DNA from: Rhinopithecus roxellana
Taxonomy: Eukaryota; Chordata; Mammalia; Primates; Cercopithecidae
Assembly (NCBI RefSeq): GCF_007565055.1
Contig: NC_044559.1
Coordinates: 43,036,522-43,100,521, forward strand
Reading direction: 5' to 3'
DNA: 64,000 nt
Part shown: positions 23,000 to 33,831 of the stretch, piece by piece
Numbering within the stretch: the stretch's first letter is position 1
Layout: every line of letters begins with the position of its first letter
Position numbers and translations under genes: made by a program
The notes under the pieces: model-generated
The model's input: the letters and a program-made list of their open reading frames with translations, nothing else
The model's database searches: none
Told to the model about the DNA's origin: nothing

Positions 23000-23147
23000 A
23001 TTAAGAACACTGCGTTGGACCAAAGGAAGGAATAAAAGGAAATGTATATACAGATTGACAGATATTTGGGTGTTCACATTGTTCTGCATTTAAGATAATC
23101 TGAAATACCTGGTAGTGAAGTTTGGAATTTGGGTAAACCAAAGGGTT

Positions 23148-23172
23148 CTTGCTTGCTTGCTTGCTTGCTTGC
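23148..23172. repeat. (CTTG)6 microsatellite
   Basis: Twenty-five bases of perfect cttg units, in non-repeat sequence. It is pure and therefore likely variable in length between individuals. Confidence 0.95.
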
Positions 23173-23217
23173 AGTATTTACTTTATTTTAAGTCAACATC
23201 ACCCTCCGTAATCATCA

Positions 23218-23246
23218 CAATGCTTTAAATACACATTAAAGCATTG
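23218..23246. other. Perfect 11-bp stem, 7-nt loop hairpin
   Basis: The left arm caatgctttaa and right arm ttaaagcattg are exact reverse complements around the loop atacaca. It overlaps the edge of a MIR 3' half, with agtaataaatgtgaaagcac and ttcagcacacagtacatgct up to about 23340. No T-run follows, and no RNA gene is claimed. Confidence 0.7.
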
Positions 23247-23340
23247 GTGGGTTGTGAGGACTTAGTGAAGTAATAAATGTGAAAGCACCATGCACAGTAT
23301 TCAGCACACAGTACATGCTCAAACATGATTGTTTTGAGTA

Positions 23341-24315
23341 TAAAACTTGCTTGATCAATTCCACATACAATGATTTTTTAAAATGTTATACATGAGAGCA
23401 TGACTGCTTGCATTTTCAAGTTGACTGAGCAGTGGAGCCAAACAGAAAATACTGTCCCTCTTGCAGCCTTGGCTACTGGGCTCAGGATGCCTGGGACAGG
23501 TGAATCTTTAATGGTCAGGTACTAAGGTAGTTCCTAAGTTAAATTTGCATTTGAGATGCCACTGATTTACTTTTTACCCCTAATTATTTTATGGATTTCA
23601 AACATGTTTGTCTTTAACGTTGTTTTTCAAAAATTACGAGAAGCTTATGTTTCCACTGCTCTTCCCAGTCAGGTGATTGATTTTGGATGCATTTGTGATC
23701 TCCCCTGTTTCCATTATGGTTTGCATACATCCAGCCACACACCTGTGTATGATATTCCTGGGCATGCCTGAGGTGGGAGCGTCAGGCTTTTTGTCCCCCT
23801 CCCTCCCCTACTCCACATCATTGTTATTGATTCCCAGAAATCTGGTTATTTTTATGGTCTCAACAGAACAGTGTGTTCAGAAAACAGTAGATCCTGGAGT
23901 CTACATCTGGTATATAAAATCCTGGTGCAGCCAAGCACTTCAAGTCCTATGTCTTTTAAGAGGGCTGCGTCATTATTATTTTTTTCTCCAGATTTCTCTT
24001 CCAACTGCCCAGGATCCTCTCAGCCTCTCATGAAGCCGTGGAGATAGAGCTCTTTATCTTCACCACCATTGAATAACTGGATATCACAGCGCCCCCTAGG
24101 CACATGGAGGTGTTAGTGTTCCACTGTTTTAATTGTTCATGAAGTGATGATTGCCCCATCCTGAATGTTCACGGGGTCTCCCAGTGTGCCCCCTGAACAA
24201 AGGAAAACAGTTAATTTAAAGAGTTTTTGTTCATTTGTGAAGATTATTTATTTAGTTATTTTGGTCTCTCTTTTGCTTGTTCCTGTGATTATAAAGATAG
24301 CATACATGATTATTA
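23341..24315. other. Non-repeat DNA, no gene seen
   Basis: About 970 bp of unique sequence. Frames of 71 and 118 codons at 23556-24033 overlap one another and show no domain. Confidence 0.45.
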
Positions 24316-24329
24316 AATGAATACTCTCT

Positions 24330-24950
24330 TTTTTTTAACTTTTAAGTTCAGGGGTACATGTGCAGGTTTGTTACACAGGTAAATGTGGGGTTTACTGCAC
24401 AGATTATTTCATCACCCAAGTATTAAGCCCAGCACCCATTAGTTATTTTTCCGGATAGTGTCCCTCCTCCCACCCTCCACTCTCTGGTAGGCCCTGGTGT
24501 GTGTTGTTCCCCTCTATGTGTCCATGTGTTCTCATCATTTATCTGCCACTTATAAGTGGGAACATGTGGTATTTGATTTTCTGTTCCAATTAGTTTGCTA
24601 GGGATAATGACCTGCAGCTCCATCCATGTCCCTGCAAAGGACATGATCTCATTCCTTTCTATGGCTGCATAGTATTCCATGGTGTATATGTACCACATTT
24701 TCTTTATCCAGACTATCAGTGATGGGCATTTAGGTTGATTCCATGTCTTTGCTACTGTGACTAGGGCTGCAATGAACATACACGTGCATGTGTCTTTATA
24801 GTAGAACAATTTATATTTCTTTGGGTATATACCTGGTAATGCTATTGCTGGGTCAAATGGTATTTCTGTCTTTAGGTCTTTGAAGAATCACCACACTGTC
24901 TTTCACGATGGTTGAACTAATTTACACTCCCACCAACAGTGTATAAGTGG
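24330..24950 (-). mobile_element. 5'-truncated primate-age L1, antisense
   Basis: It starts at the tail with ttttttaacttttaagttca, then ggggtacatgtgcaggtttg, tccatgtgttctcatcattt and tggctgcatagtattccatg, and stops at cccaccaacagtgtataagt. The target-site duplication aatgaatactctct (24316-24329) matches aatgaacactatct (24951-24964) at 12 of 14 positions. About 620 bp survived 5' truncation. Confidence 0.93.
24423..24809 (-). pseudogene. L1 ORF2p C-terminal fragment
   Basis: A continuous 128-codon minus-strand frame encodes the familiar ORF2p C-terminus: residues like FIAALVTVAKTWNQPKCPS, then WYIYTMEYYAAIERNEI, then MSFAGTWMELQ and ENTWTHRGEQHTPGP, ending KITNGCWA. It lacks the endonuclease and reverse-transcriptase domains because the element is 5'-truncated, so it cannot function. 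The open frame reflects limited age, not selection. Confidence 0.9.
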
Positions 24951-24969
24951 AATGAACACTATCTCTTAA

Positions 24970-25745
24970 GAAATATTTTATTTTTCATATTTACAAAAGG
25001 CCTATGTTCTTTGTAGAAAGTTCAAATAATATACAGATGTTTGAAATAGAGTGTAAATATCTCCTTGCCCTCTACTTTAGTATTACTCCCTAAGGGTTAC
25101 TATTGACAGAAGTTTGGTATATATTATTCTAGATTTTAGAAATGTAAATAGAAGCTTCATGCACAGCTACTTGTGAACACAAACACTCATACCCACACAA
25201 TGCATATATTGAGATTTTTTTTTTTTTGAGACAGGGTCTTGTTGTGTTGCCCAGGCTGGAGTCCAGTGGCATGAACATAGCTCACTGTAGGCTTGATCTC
25301 CTGTGCTTAAGCAATCCTCCCGCCTCATAGGTGTGAGCCACCATGCCTGGCTAATTTTTGTTTTTTAAATGTTTTTGTAGAGATGGGGTGTCATTATGTT
25401 GTTCTGGCTGGTCTCAGAGTCCTGGGCTCACGTGATCTTCCTGCTTTGGCTGCCCAAAGTGGTGGGATCACAGGCACGAGCCACTGTGCCTGGCCTGAGA
25501 TTTTTTTTCTCCTTGAAAATTGGATCATTCTATCAGTAATATTTTTCAGTTCTCTTTTTTTGATTCCCCAATATATCATGGGTATCTTTCCATTTTAATT
25601 AATACTCATTGATCCAGTTCTTTAATGGCTGTGTAATAATCTATTTAGTCAATCCCATTGTTGTGCCATAGCAAATGATGCTACAGCCAGCTCCTTGTAT
25701 AGCTGCCCTTGCACAGCTGTGTGAATATCTCTGTTGCATAGATCC
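24970..25745 (-). mobile_element. Old L1 3' UTR, antisense, interrupted by an Alu
   Basis: Upstream of the Alu, ttactattgacagaagtttgg and gtatatattattctagattt fit L1M 3' UTR. After it, catgggtatctttccatttt, aatggctgtgtaataatcta and ctgtgtgaatatctctgttg continue the antisense ORF2-end/3' UTR pattern. Family assignment is loose. Confidence 0.6.
25221..25495 (-). mobile_element. AluJ, antisense, with internal deletion
   Basis: A T-run is followed by gagacagggtcttgttgtgt and two arms, ending at gagccactgtgcctggcc. About 30 bp are missing at the end of the first arm (gcctcataggtgtgagcc). Flanking tgagattttttt copies at 25210-25220 and 25496-25506 form the target-site duplication. Confidence 0.92.
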
Positions 25746-27120
25746 CCTGAATAAGATAGGACCTTTTAATTAAAGCCCCCAGCACAGGCCACAAGCCTTA
25801 GAGGGTTGCTCCATAAATATTGGTTGATGACACTACTATGTTGTCATATTAATTAAAACAGGAAAAGACCCATTAGGGCAACAAATACACATTCACAGGG
25901 CAAATTGCTTCTAAGGAAGGCAGATATAACACTTAATATTCTCATCTGCGAAAAGCCAAACCACATTAAATGTAGTAAGTAGCAAGTTGCCTGTGTACTA
26001 GCATGTAAAATATTCCCAAAGGGGTGTTAGCTTGACAGAATGCATAAAGATACTGCATTAAAGGTAAAACAGAGGGACTATTTACCCAGCATAGTTATGT
26101 AGAAAATATACAATTTGATCTAGATAGAGGCTTTTACCGTATAAATTATTGTGGCCCCTAGTTCAATCACAAACAGCCTTCAAGTTGGGCAATTGCATTA
26201 TAGAAAAAGGAGAAGAGAACAGTTTTCAATTGTCTAGAATGAGCTTCAAAAACAGGCAACTCAGTTCTGATAGAACAATTTAAACTGCCCGTCTCCTTAT
26301 CTGATGTGGACATCATTTTTCAGAGGGGGCAACCAGCTCGAATTAAATAGTTTTGCTGCAGACAGTCTGTCTGTCTATTCCGCTCCCCCCTCGCCCCCCT
26401 TTCCTTCCCCATGCAGGGTGCTGCAAGCCTCTGCTAATTTCGGAAGATTGGTCTGGGCAGTGGTAAAGTGAGATAAATAGAAACAACTTTAACAGAGAAA
26501 AAAATGAGTGATATTAAAAGAAAGAATAATAATGGATCGTCAGAGACTGATTTGACACTGGAGACTCCATTCCTGCCTGGTTGATTGTCTCATAAACCCT
26601 TTAGAAACCCTGGGCTTTATTTGCAAATGATCTTCACTGTGGACCAAGAGTTCAACAGGAAAAATAATGAGTAAAATCTATGAGTTGGCTTGAGCCAAAT
26701 AGGGCTATCGTGCCTTTGTGAGAAGAGGTGAGAGAGAGCATCTCAGAGACCATTTTGATCAAATTGCCGTGGTTCAGGCAGGGGCTGCTTATCTTACTGT
26801 CTCAGGTGCTTCCCAGGCCTCCTGCATTCCCCTGGCCTCCTCCCACCATTTTAACTTAGGCTGAGTGAGCTGCAGCTGCAAGGACAAGAGGGGTGTCTTC
26901 CTCCAGCCCCAGTGGAGCATTTGAGCAGACAGAATACTGAGGGGTGCAAAGAGCCGGGCAGGCGTTTAGAGAACTTGAGGGCATTCAGGGACAGTTTCTT
27001 TTCTTTCTTTTTTGTTTTTGATTTGCTACAGGATGCTACAACTCAGAGTCAGCCTAAAGCTGCCTTTCCTCCTAGCATACAAATGTATACATGTATGATT
27101 TTTTTTCACATGTATGATTT
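25746..27120. other. Longest repeat-free block, candidate regulatory cluster
   Basis: Nearly 1.4 kb without a recognisable transposon, though the flanks are dense in them. It contains a palindromic octamer-like atttgcaaat (26619-26628), GATA-type words (agataaatag near 26473, cttatctgatg near 26297, cttatctta near 26787) and several AT-rich cores. A C-run, cgctcccccctcgcccccct, lies at 26381-26400. The low tolerance for insertions suggests constrained noncoding DNA, but this is inference. Confidence 0.35.
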
Positions 27121-27960
27121 TTAAAAGCCTTTTTATTTTGAAATAATTTAAAATTTACCGAAAAGAACTCCGTGTACCAGTCACCTAGATTCACCAATTG
27201 GTACCATTTTGCCACATTGCTTTGTTTCTACCATTCCTCTTTCACATGTAAATACGTCGGTGTGTGTCCCCTGAACACAGGGACATTCTGCTGCACATGT
27301 TAGTAAGGGTATCAACACTGGGAAATGTAACAGTGATACCTGCATGTATACACACATGCTATTATCCAATCCACAGTCCGTATTCAAATTATAGCAAGCA
27401 TTCTATTTTTTAATCTTCTTTAATCTGGAATGATTCTTTAGCCTTTCTTTGCATTTTATGACCTTGATACATACTTTCTTAAGATAGAGTCCTGCTCTCT
27501 TGCCCAGACTGGAGTGCAGTGGTGTGATCACAGCTCACTACAGCCTCAAACTCCTGGGCTCAAGTGATCCCTTCACCTCAGCCTCCTGGGTAGCTAGAAC
27601 TACAGGCATGCAACACTGCACCAGGCTAATTTTTAAATTTTCATAGAGACAGGGTCTTGCTGTATTGTCCAGGCTGGTCTTGAACTCCTGGTCTCAAACT
27701 ATCCTCCCACCTTATGCTCCTGGCCATAGTTTGATATTTTTGAAGAATAAAGACTAGTTTTGTTTTGTAGAATATCCCTCAATCTGTGTGTGTCTGATGT
27801 TTCATGGTTAGATTCAGGTTATGTGTTTGGGCAGGAAGCCATAGATTGTTGTTCTCAGTGCATTAGATGGGAGGCACATGATGCCATTTTGTCTCATTAG
27901 AAGTGATGTTAATTTGGATTAACATCAAGTAAGAAAGGTAGTGTCTGCCACTGTTAAATT
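27121..27960 (-). mobile_element. Old L1 (L1M-type) 3' UTR, antisense, interrupted by an Alu
   Basis: The order ttattttgaaataatttaaa, caattggtaccattttgcca, tatccaatccacagtccgta and tttaatctggaatgattctt, then after the Alu tatttttgaagaataaagac, tagaatatccctcaatctgt and ggaggcacatgatgcc is a known old L1 3' UTR read backwards. Confidence 0.85.
27478..27725 (-). mobile_element. AluJ, antisense, with internal deletion, inside old L1
   Basis: It starts near gatagagtcctgctctcttg, carries cagcctcaaactcctgggct and the second arm, then jumps from ctatcctcccaccttatg to ctcctggcc, so part of the left arm is missing. The T tail is worn to cttaag. The flanking L1 is continuous across it. Confidence 0.88.
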
Positions 27961-28287
27961 ACTGTTTTCTTTTTTGTAATTAATAAATAATCTGAATCTT
28001 GTAAATATCCTGTTTCCCATTAAACTTAATAGTTTTAGCATCCTGGCAATTCTCACATGTATTAATTTTATAATTAGTGGCACACAACAACTAGATTCCT
28101 GGAGATGCAGTTGTTTGGCAAAAGACTATTTCTAAGCAGCCAGAGGGGATCTAGTCACATCAGAAAGAAGCCAGCTTGTCTGGGGTGACTTAAAATTTAC
28201 ACTACTTTTTCTTGTCTTAGGCTGTGACATTCTTCTCCCATGTGGCCCAGGTTGTTCCGTGATAGAACCAGGGTTGCAAGTCACACA

Positions 28288-28540
28288 CTCACTTAGTCAT
28301 TCAACAAATATTTACTGAGAAGCTACTGTAACCCAGGCACTGTTTTGAAGATAAACAAAAAAGAAAAAGAAGTCCTAGCCCCTGCCCAGAGGCTGGTGGG
28401 AGAACAGATATGGGCACAGGGCTGTGGATCAAAGGGCAGCCCCTTTAAGAAGGTGAGGGTCACTTCACAGAAGAAGTAAATTGTCTTTAAACTCATTATT
28501 GCAAAGATGATACAGGAGTTGGGGGTGGGTGGTTCCACAC
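28288..28540 (-). mobile_element. L2 3' end, antisense
   Basis: The words tcattcaacaaatatttact, gagaagctactgtaaccca and ggcactgttttgaagata match the antisense L2 tail. The following agaacagatatgggcacagg region is consistent with its continuation. Confidence 0.75.
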
Positions 28541-28559
28541 ACCCTTATCCAGTTTATCC

Positions 28560-29130
28560 CAGTGGTTTTATTTTACATAATTACAGTATAATATAAAAAA
28601 TGAGAAAATTGACATTAATACTGTGTGTGTGTACAGTTCTATGATATTTTATTTTCTGTGTAGGCTTTGGTATCCACTACTGCAATCAAGATACAGAACT
28701 ATTCCATTACCACAACTATCTCCCATTTCATAGTTATATCCATTCTCCCATAACCTCCCACCATCTCTAACTTTTGGCAACCACCGATCTCTGTCATTTT
28801 GTTTCGAGAATGCTGTATAGATGGAATTATGCATTATGTGACCTTTGAGACCGGCTTTTTTCACTTAACATAATACCCTTGAGATCTGTCCATGTTGTTG
28901 CATGAATCAGTAATTCCATTCCTTCTTCTTCTACTATGAATGTAGCACAGTTTAACCACTTACCTATTGAGTGACGCTTTGGTTGTAGTTTTTGGCTATT
29001 ACAGAAAGCTGCAATAAACAATCATGTACAGGCGCCTTTGTGAGGACATAAACCTTCATTTCTCCGGGATAAGTGCCTAGGATGCAATTGATGGGTCGTA
29101 TAGTAAGACCGATGTTTTTTTTTTTAAGAT
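28560..29130 (-). mobile_element. Old L1 3' region, antisense
   Basis: The words aggctttggtatccactact, gatctctgtcattttgtttc, tagatggaattatgcattat, gagatctgtccatgttgttg, agctgcaataaacaatcatg and aagtgcctaggatgcaattg follow the antisense 3' end of L1M elements. Confidence 0.85.
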
Positions 29131-29280
29131 TGTTATGTTTTCATGGTAAATTGACCCTTTTATCATTACGCAATATCCCTCTCTGTCCCTGGCAATTTTC
29201 TTTACTTTGAAGTCAACTTTTTTTCTGATGTTAATATAGCTACTCCTGTTGCTTTCTTTCGATTAATGTCTGGATGGTAT

Positions 29281-29690
29281 GGTCATTTCTTGGTATCTGT
29301 GGAGAACTGGTTCTAGGACTTTCTGTGAATGCCAAAATCTCCTGATGCTTAAGTCCCTTATATACAATGATGTAGTATTTGCACATAACCTACACACATC
29401 CTCCTGTATAAATTATCTCTTGATTACATAAAATACCTAATACAATGTAAACGTGATGTAAAGAGTTGTTATACTGTATTACATAGGGAATAATGACAAG
29501 AAAAAAACCCGTACATGTTCAGTATAGGTGCAGTTTTTCTGTCAAACATTTTCAATTCACAGTCATTATTTTGGTGCAAAAGTAATTGCAGTTTTTGCCA
29601 TTAAAAGTCATGACAAAAACCACAATTACTTTTGCACGAACCTAATAGTTGACTCCACAGATGCGGAACCCATAAATACTTTCAACTTAC
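29281..29690 (+). mobile_element. MER2 (Tigger-related) DNA transposon, split by MADE1
   Basis: The words cttggtatctgtggagaact, aacctacacacatcctcctg, aatacctaatacaatgtaaa and gggaataatgacaagaaaaa follow the MER2 consensus. After the MADE1 insert it resumes with gactccacagatgcggaacc. It is a non-autonomous pogo/Tigger relative moved by a transposase encoded elsewhere. Ends are worn. Confidence 0.9.
29566..29645. mobile_element. MADE1 mariner-derived hairpin, full 80 bp
   Basis: Exactly 80 bp, starting ttattttggtgcaaaagtaa and ending cttttgcacgaacctaa. The two arms (gcaaaagtaattgcagtttt and caaaaaccacaattacttttgc) pair into a long stem. MADE1 is a palindromic relative of Hsmar1, and human miR-548 precursors come from this family. 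This copy retains a good stem, so a miR-548-like precursor is conceivable, but nothing here shows expression. Confidence 0.95.
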
Positions 29691-30847
29691 CACTATATTT
29701 GAAGGGAGTTTCTTATAGACAGCATGTAATTGGGTCATTTTTTTGAAGTCAACTCTGCCAATCTCTGTTTTTTAGTTGGTGTGTTTAGATCATTTACATT
29801 TAATGTGACTATTGCTATGATAAGCTTAAGTTTGCCACTTTTTTTGTTTTAGGTTTCTTCTCCTCTTTCATTTTTCTTTTTTATTTTCTGCCTTTCTGTG
29901 AGTTGCTTGGACATTTTTTAGAATGCTGTTTTAATGTTTTTGAGTATATCTCTTTGTATAACTTGTTTTTAGTGGTTGCTTTAGAACTTGCAGTACATGT
30001 ACGTAACTTATCTAAATTGACTAGTGTCCACATTTACCAGTTCAAGTGAAGTGTAGAGACCTTATCAACTTTTATATCCTTTTGTCATTCTTGATTTATC
30101 ATATTATTGTCTTAAATATTTTCTCTACCTACATTGAGAACCACATTAGACAATTTTATAATTTTTGCTTCAACTGCCAAACTAATATAGAAAGCTCAAG
30201 AGAAAAAGGAAACATTATTGTATTTGCCTGAATTTTTGCATTTTCTGTGCTCATTCTTCCCTCCTGAGGTTGCAAGATCTCTTCTTTAATCATTTTCTTT
30301 CTGTTTAGATAATTTCATTTAATTATTCTCTTAGGACAGGTCTGCTGGTGAGAAATCATCTTAGGTTTTTTTTTTTTTTTTTTTTATTATTATTTTTTTA
30401 ATCTGGGGATGTCTTGACTTCCTCTCCGTTCATGAATAATATTATTTCTTTTTTACCGGATATAAAATTCTGCATTGACAGGTCTTTTCTTTCAGTATTG
30501 AAAAATGTACCAATTTCTTCTGGCTTTTATAGTTTCTGATGAGAAATCTATAGTAATTTGGATGGTTTTTCCCTTATAAGCAACAAGTTGCTTTTTGTTC
30601 TGGCTGCTTTCAATATTTTTTTCTTTGTCTTTAATTTTTAGAAGTTTGACCGTAATGTACGTTGAAGTGAATTTCTTTGGGTTTATCCTGTTTGGATTTG
30701 CTCAGCTTTCTGAATTTGTAGGTTTATGTCTCTTGCCGAATTTTGTTAGTTTTTAGCCATTATTTCTTCAAGCACCTTTTCAGCTCTATCCACTTTCTCC
30801 TCTCCTGGGACTCTACTGACACAAATATTTGATCTCTTGTTATGCGG

Positions 30848-31198
30848 TAGTCATCTCTTGGTATCCACAGGAGATTTGTTCTAGGACCCCCCTCGAATAC
30901 CCAGATCCACAAATGTTCAAGTCTCTTAAATAAAATTGCATAGTATTTGCATCTAACCTAGGTGCATCCTCCTATATACTTTGAATCATCCCTAGATTAC
31001 TTATAATACCTAATACAATGTAAAATGTCATACGATATAATATCTAATACAATATTAATACCATTATACTGCATTGTTATTTATTTGTTTTTTTATTATT
31101 GTATCATTATTTTTTATTTTTTTTCCCCCAGATATTTTCAATCTATGTTTGGTTGAATCCATGGATGAGGAACCCACGGATACAGAGGGCCAACTGTA
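30848..31198 (+). mobile_element. MER2 DNA transposon, both ends present
   Basis: It opens after a TA with gtcatctcttggtatccaca and closes with tacagagggccaactg followed by TA (31197-31198). The two TA dinucleotides are the Tc1/mariner-type target duplication, and the host L1 reads through when it is removed. It is in the same orientation as the MER2 at 29.3 kb. Confidence 0.93.
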
Positions 31199-32112
31199 TT
31201 TCCCAGGCTCCTGATGTTCTGTTCATTATTTTTAGTTTATTTTCTCTCTAACCAATTTGAGTAGTTTCTATTGTTTTGTCTTCAAGTTCACAGATTCTTT
31301 TCTCTGTGTTCTCCATTCTGCTGCTGAGCCCATCCATTGAGGTTTTATTTTGGTTATTGTATTTTTTGGTTCTAATATTTCCATTTGATTTTTCCTTATA
31401 GCTTCCTCACAGCTTTGGTAGTATTTTCTGTTTCTTTGCTGTTATTTTCAATTTTTAAAAATTTGTTGCATGTTCTTAGCTGCTTATTGAAATATTTTTA
31501 TAATGACTACTTAAAAATTCTTAGTAGATAATTCTAACATCTGTGTCATTTTGGTGTTGACATCTGTTAATTGTCTTTTTTCATTTATTTTGAGAACTTC
31601 CTGGTTCTTGGTATGAGGAGTAATTTTGAATAAAACCTAGGAATTTTGAGTATTATGTTATGAGCCTCTGAGTCTTACTTAAAATTTGTGTTTTAGCAGG
31701 CTTTCTCTGACACTACTCTAGTGGATGAAAGAAACCACCATGGCTAGGAGGGGCATTAGTGCCTCTTTTCTACACCCTACATGGTCTCCACTGCCACTGT
31801 GTGTGTATGTGTGTTGGGTGAAGGGGTGGCCTTGTTCTCTCCACTGATACCACCCCAGTGAGGAGAAGGAGCACCTTTTTATACCTGGATTGGGGGAAAG
31901 TCTAAGCTCCCCATGAGGTCTCCGTGACACCTTGGTGGTGGTGGGGCACTTTGCTTTCTCTGGGTGGGATGAAAGTTCAAGCTCCCACTCAACCTTCTTT
32001 GACACCTCCCTGGCAAGGCTAGGGTGGGGGTTGGGGTAGCTTGTTGCAGCCTGATGAGGGTGGATGTTTAGGTTCCCCACTTGGCCTCTGTGGGTCCATT
32101 GGAGAGCTTTGA

Positions 32113-32500
32113 GGTATGGCAAGATCGGATTATAGTTTTAGAAAGTTCACCCTGATTGCCTTGTGAAAAATATTAATAGATCGGGCATGGGGGGAGCAGA
32201 GGGTGGAGCAGGAGAGCAGTGAAGAGGCTATGGTAAGATCCAGGGCCAGATGTGATGACTGGTAGGAGGACAGTGGAAGCCAGAGTGGTGGTAAGAAGTC
32301 AGACTCCATATCTACTGCAAAGGTTGAGTTGGCAGCATTTACCAAGAGACTGGATGTGGATGTGTGAGGAAGATAGGAGAGGAAGTGGACTGACTGAGCC
32401 AATGTGGGGTGAGAGCAATGGTTGATCTGGAAGTTGCTTTTTTCTTTTCAAGTAAGAGAAAGTTAAAGCATTTTCATTTGTTTTTAATGAGAGCAAGATG
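32113..32500 (-). mobile_element. L2, antisense
   Basis: The words tagaaagttcaccctgattg, gggccagatgtgatgactgg, ggatgtggatgtgtgaggaa and gtaagaagtcagactcca fit the antisense L2 ORF2 region (..tcactctggctgctg..gattggatgtgggggg..). It is diverged. Confidence 0.55.
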
Positions 32501-32579
32501 TTCAGGCAGCCATCTTCTCACAGGGAGCGGGAGAGCAGGATAGAGCCCTGGGTGGAGGAACATGCAAGATACCCGTGAA

Positions 32580-32720
32580 GTCATTTGTGCAGCTGCGTGA
32601 TCTGGGACAACTACTCCGGTTCATTTAGTTACTTAGATCTATAAGCCTTGGTTTTTATCATCTGGAAATGGCAATAAAAAGAGAATCGGCCTCATAGATA
32701 ATCCTCTGTAAGAATTAAAA
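32580..32720 (+). mobile_element. MIR SINE
   Basis: The words gcagctgcgtgatctgggac, ggtttttatcatctggaaat and gtaagaattaaaagagatga are consistent with MIR in plus orientation. Confidence 0.65.
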
Positions 32721-32989
32721 GAGATGAAGGATACACTGAACATACTGCCTGATGTCTATGATGTTCTTTCTCTTAGCAAGGAAGTAGGATGGAGCTGCCT
32801 GTTCTGCTCCCTGATCCTGGACCACAGTTCCACCCACGTCCTGGTGTTGACATTCCTTTGGGGATGGGGCATGGGCTCTAATCCACATCTTTGCCTCTGA
32901 TTTTGCAGCCTGCTGAAAGGCCTTCACCTGATCTGGCAGGTGCTGTGGACACTCTGAAAGTTGTTGAGGGTCCAACATGATCACCCTTG

Positions 32990-33201
32990 GTGTGGACAGA
33001 CCTGGGCACTATTGACAGTTTGAACCAGATAATTCTTTGTTGTGGAGGGCCGCTCTACATACAGGAGGGTGTATGTAGCATCTTTGACCTTTATCCACTA
33101 GTTGCCAGTAGTACCCTTCCTCCATGTGACAATCAAAAAATGTCCCTGGACATTGTCAGATGCCTCCCAAGGAGAAAAATTACACTGATTTGAGAACCAC
33201 C
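32990..33201 (-). mobile_element. MER20 hAT-Charlie element, antisense
   Basis: The order ggcactattgacagtttgaa, ccagataattctttgttgtg, atccactagttgccagtag, aaatgtccctggacattgtc and ttgagaaccaccc is MER20 reversed, nearly full length (about 212 of 219 bp). MER20 copies are known in the literature as progesterone-responsive regulatory elements in placental mammals. Whether this copy does anything is unknown. Confidence 0.88.
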
Positions 33202-33614
33202 CATGTAGACAGATTACTGAGGTGTACCAGCTGGGGAATGGCAGAGGAGAGGGTCCTTTGTGACCCTGGATGGGGCCCAGGGTGGGAGTTTTCTGCCCTT
33301 TAGAGGGAGCTTCAGGCTGTTCCTCTTGGCCATCTTCACACAGAAAAGGTCACAGGGCCTTTGTCTCAGGGCTGTGGTGTGCTCTGGGATGGGGAGCAGG
33401 ATAGGAGTGTGGCTGCTATCCCCTGCTCCTCCCTCCTTTGCCCAACTACACCTTGACCTCCATCCCATTCTCCTCCTACCCCTGCTGGTCCCCCATGGGG
33501 CAAGTGTTGCAGGATGAAAAGGTCAGAGAAGTTCCAGAGCCATCATCAGAGAGGAAAGGGCCTCCCTGCAGTCCTTCCACTGAAGTATCCATTGTAAATA
33601 AGGAATAGCTCAAG
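33202..33614. other. Non-repeat DNA, no gene seen
   Basis: GC-rich unique sequence with overlapping 62-85 codon frames on both strands and no recognisable domain. Confidence 0.4.
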
Positions 33615-33831
33615 AATTGGGCCTTAGAGTCATTGAAACTTTGGGCAGTGCCCGTCACTGCCATTTCCTAGTTGTATGACTTCAAGGGCAAGTAACTTCT
33701 CCTCTGGGCCTCAATTTCCTCATCTGTAAACTGGGATGATTACATCCCTGCCTAATAAGACTGCAGTGAGGCTAAAATGCCCTGATGGATATAAAGCATC
33801 TAACAGAGTGTCTGCTACATAAATATTAGCT
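33615..33831 (+). mobile_element. MIR SINE, nearly full length
   Basis: A clear MIR: gccatttcctagttgtatga, gggcctcaatttcctcatct, gtaaactgggatgattacat and a 3' end with agagtgtctgctacataaat. It is followed directly by an ATC microsatellite. Confidence 0.9.

Larger units (their letters stand above)
29131..32112 (-). mobile_element. Old L1 (L1M/HAL1-like), antisense, host of two MER2 insertions
   Basis: Three blocks (29131-29280, 29691-30847 and 31199-32112) join into one antisense element. Typical words are gttaatatagctactcctgt, gacaggtctgctggtgagaa, attatttcttcaagcacctt, ttcaagttcacagattcttt and gtcattttggtgttgacatc. The right end (31690-32112) is GC-richer and resembles an old L1 5' region. 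No intact frame survives. Confidence 0.8.
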
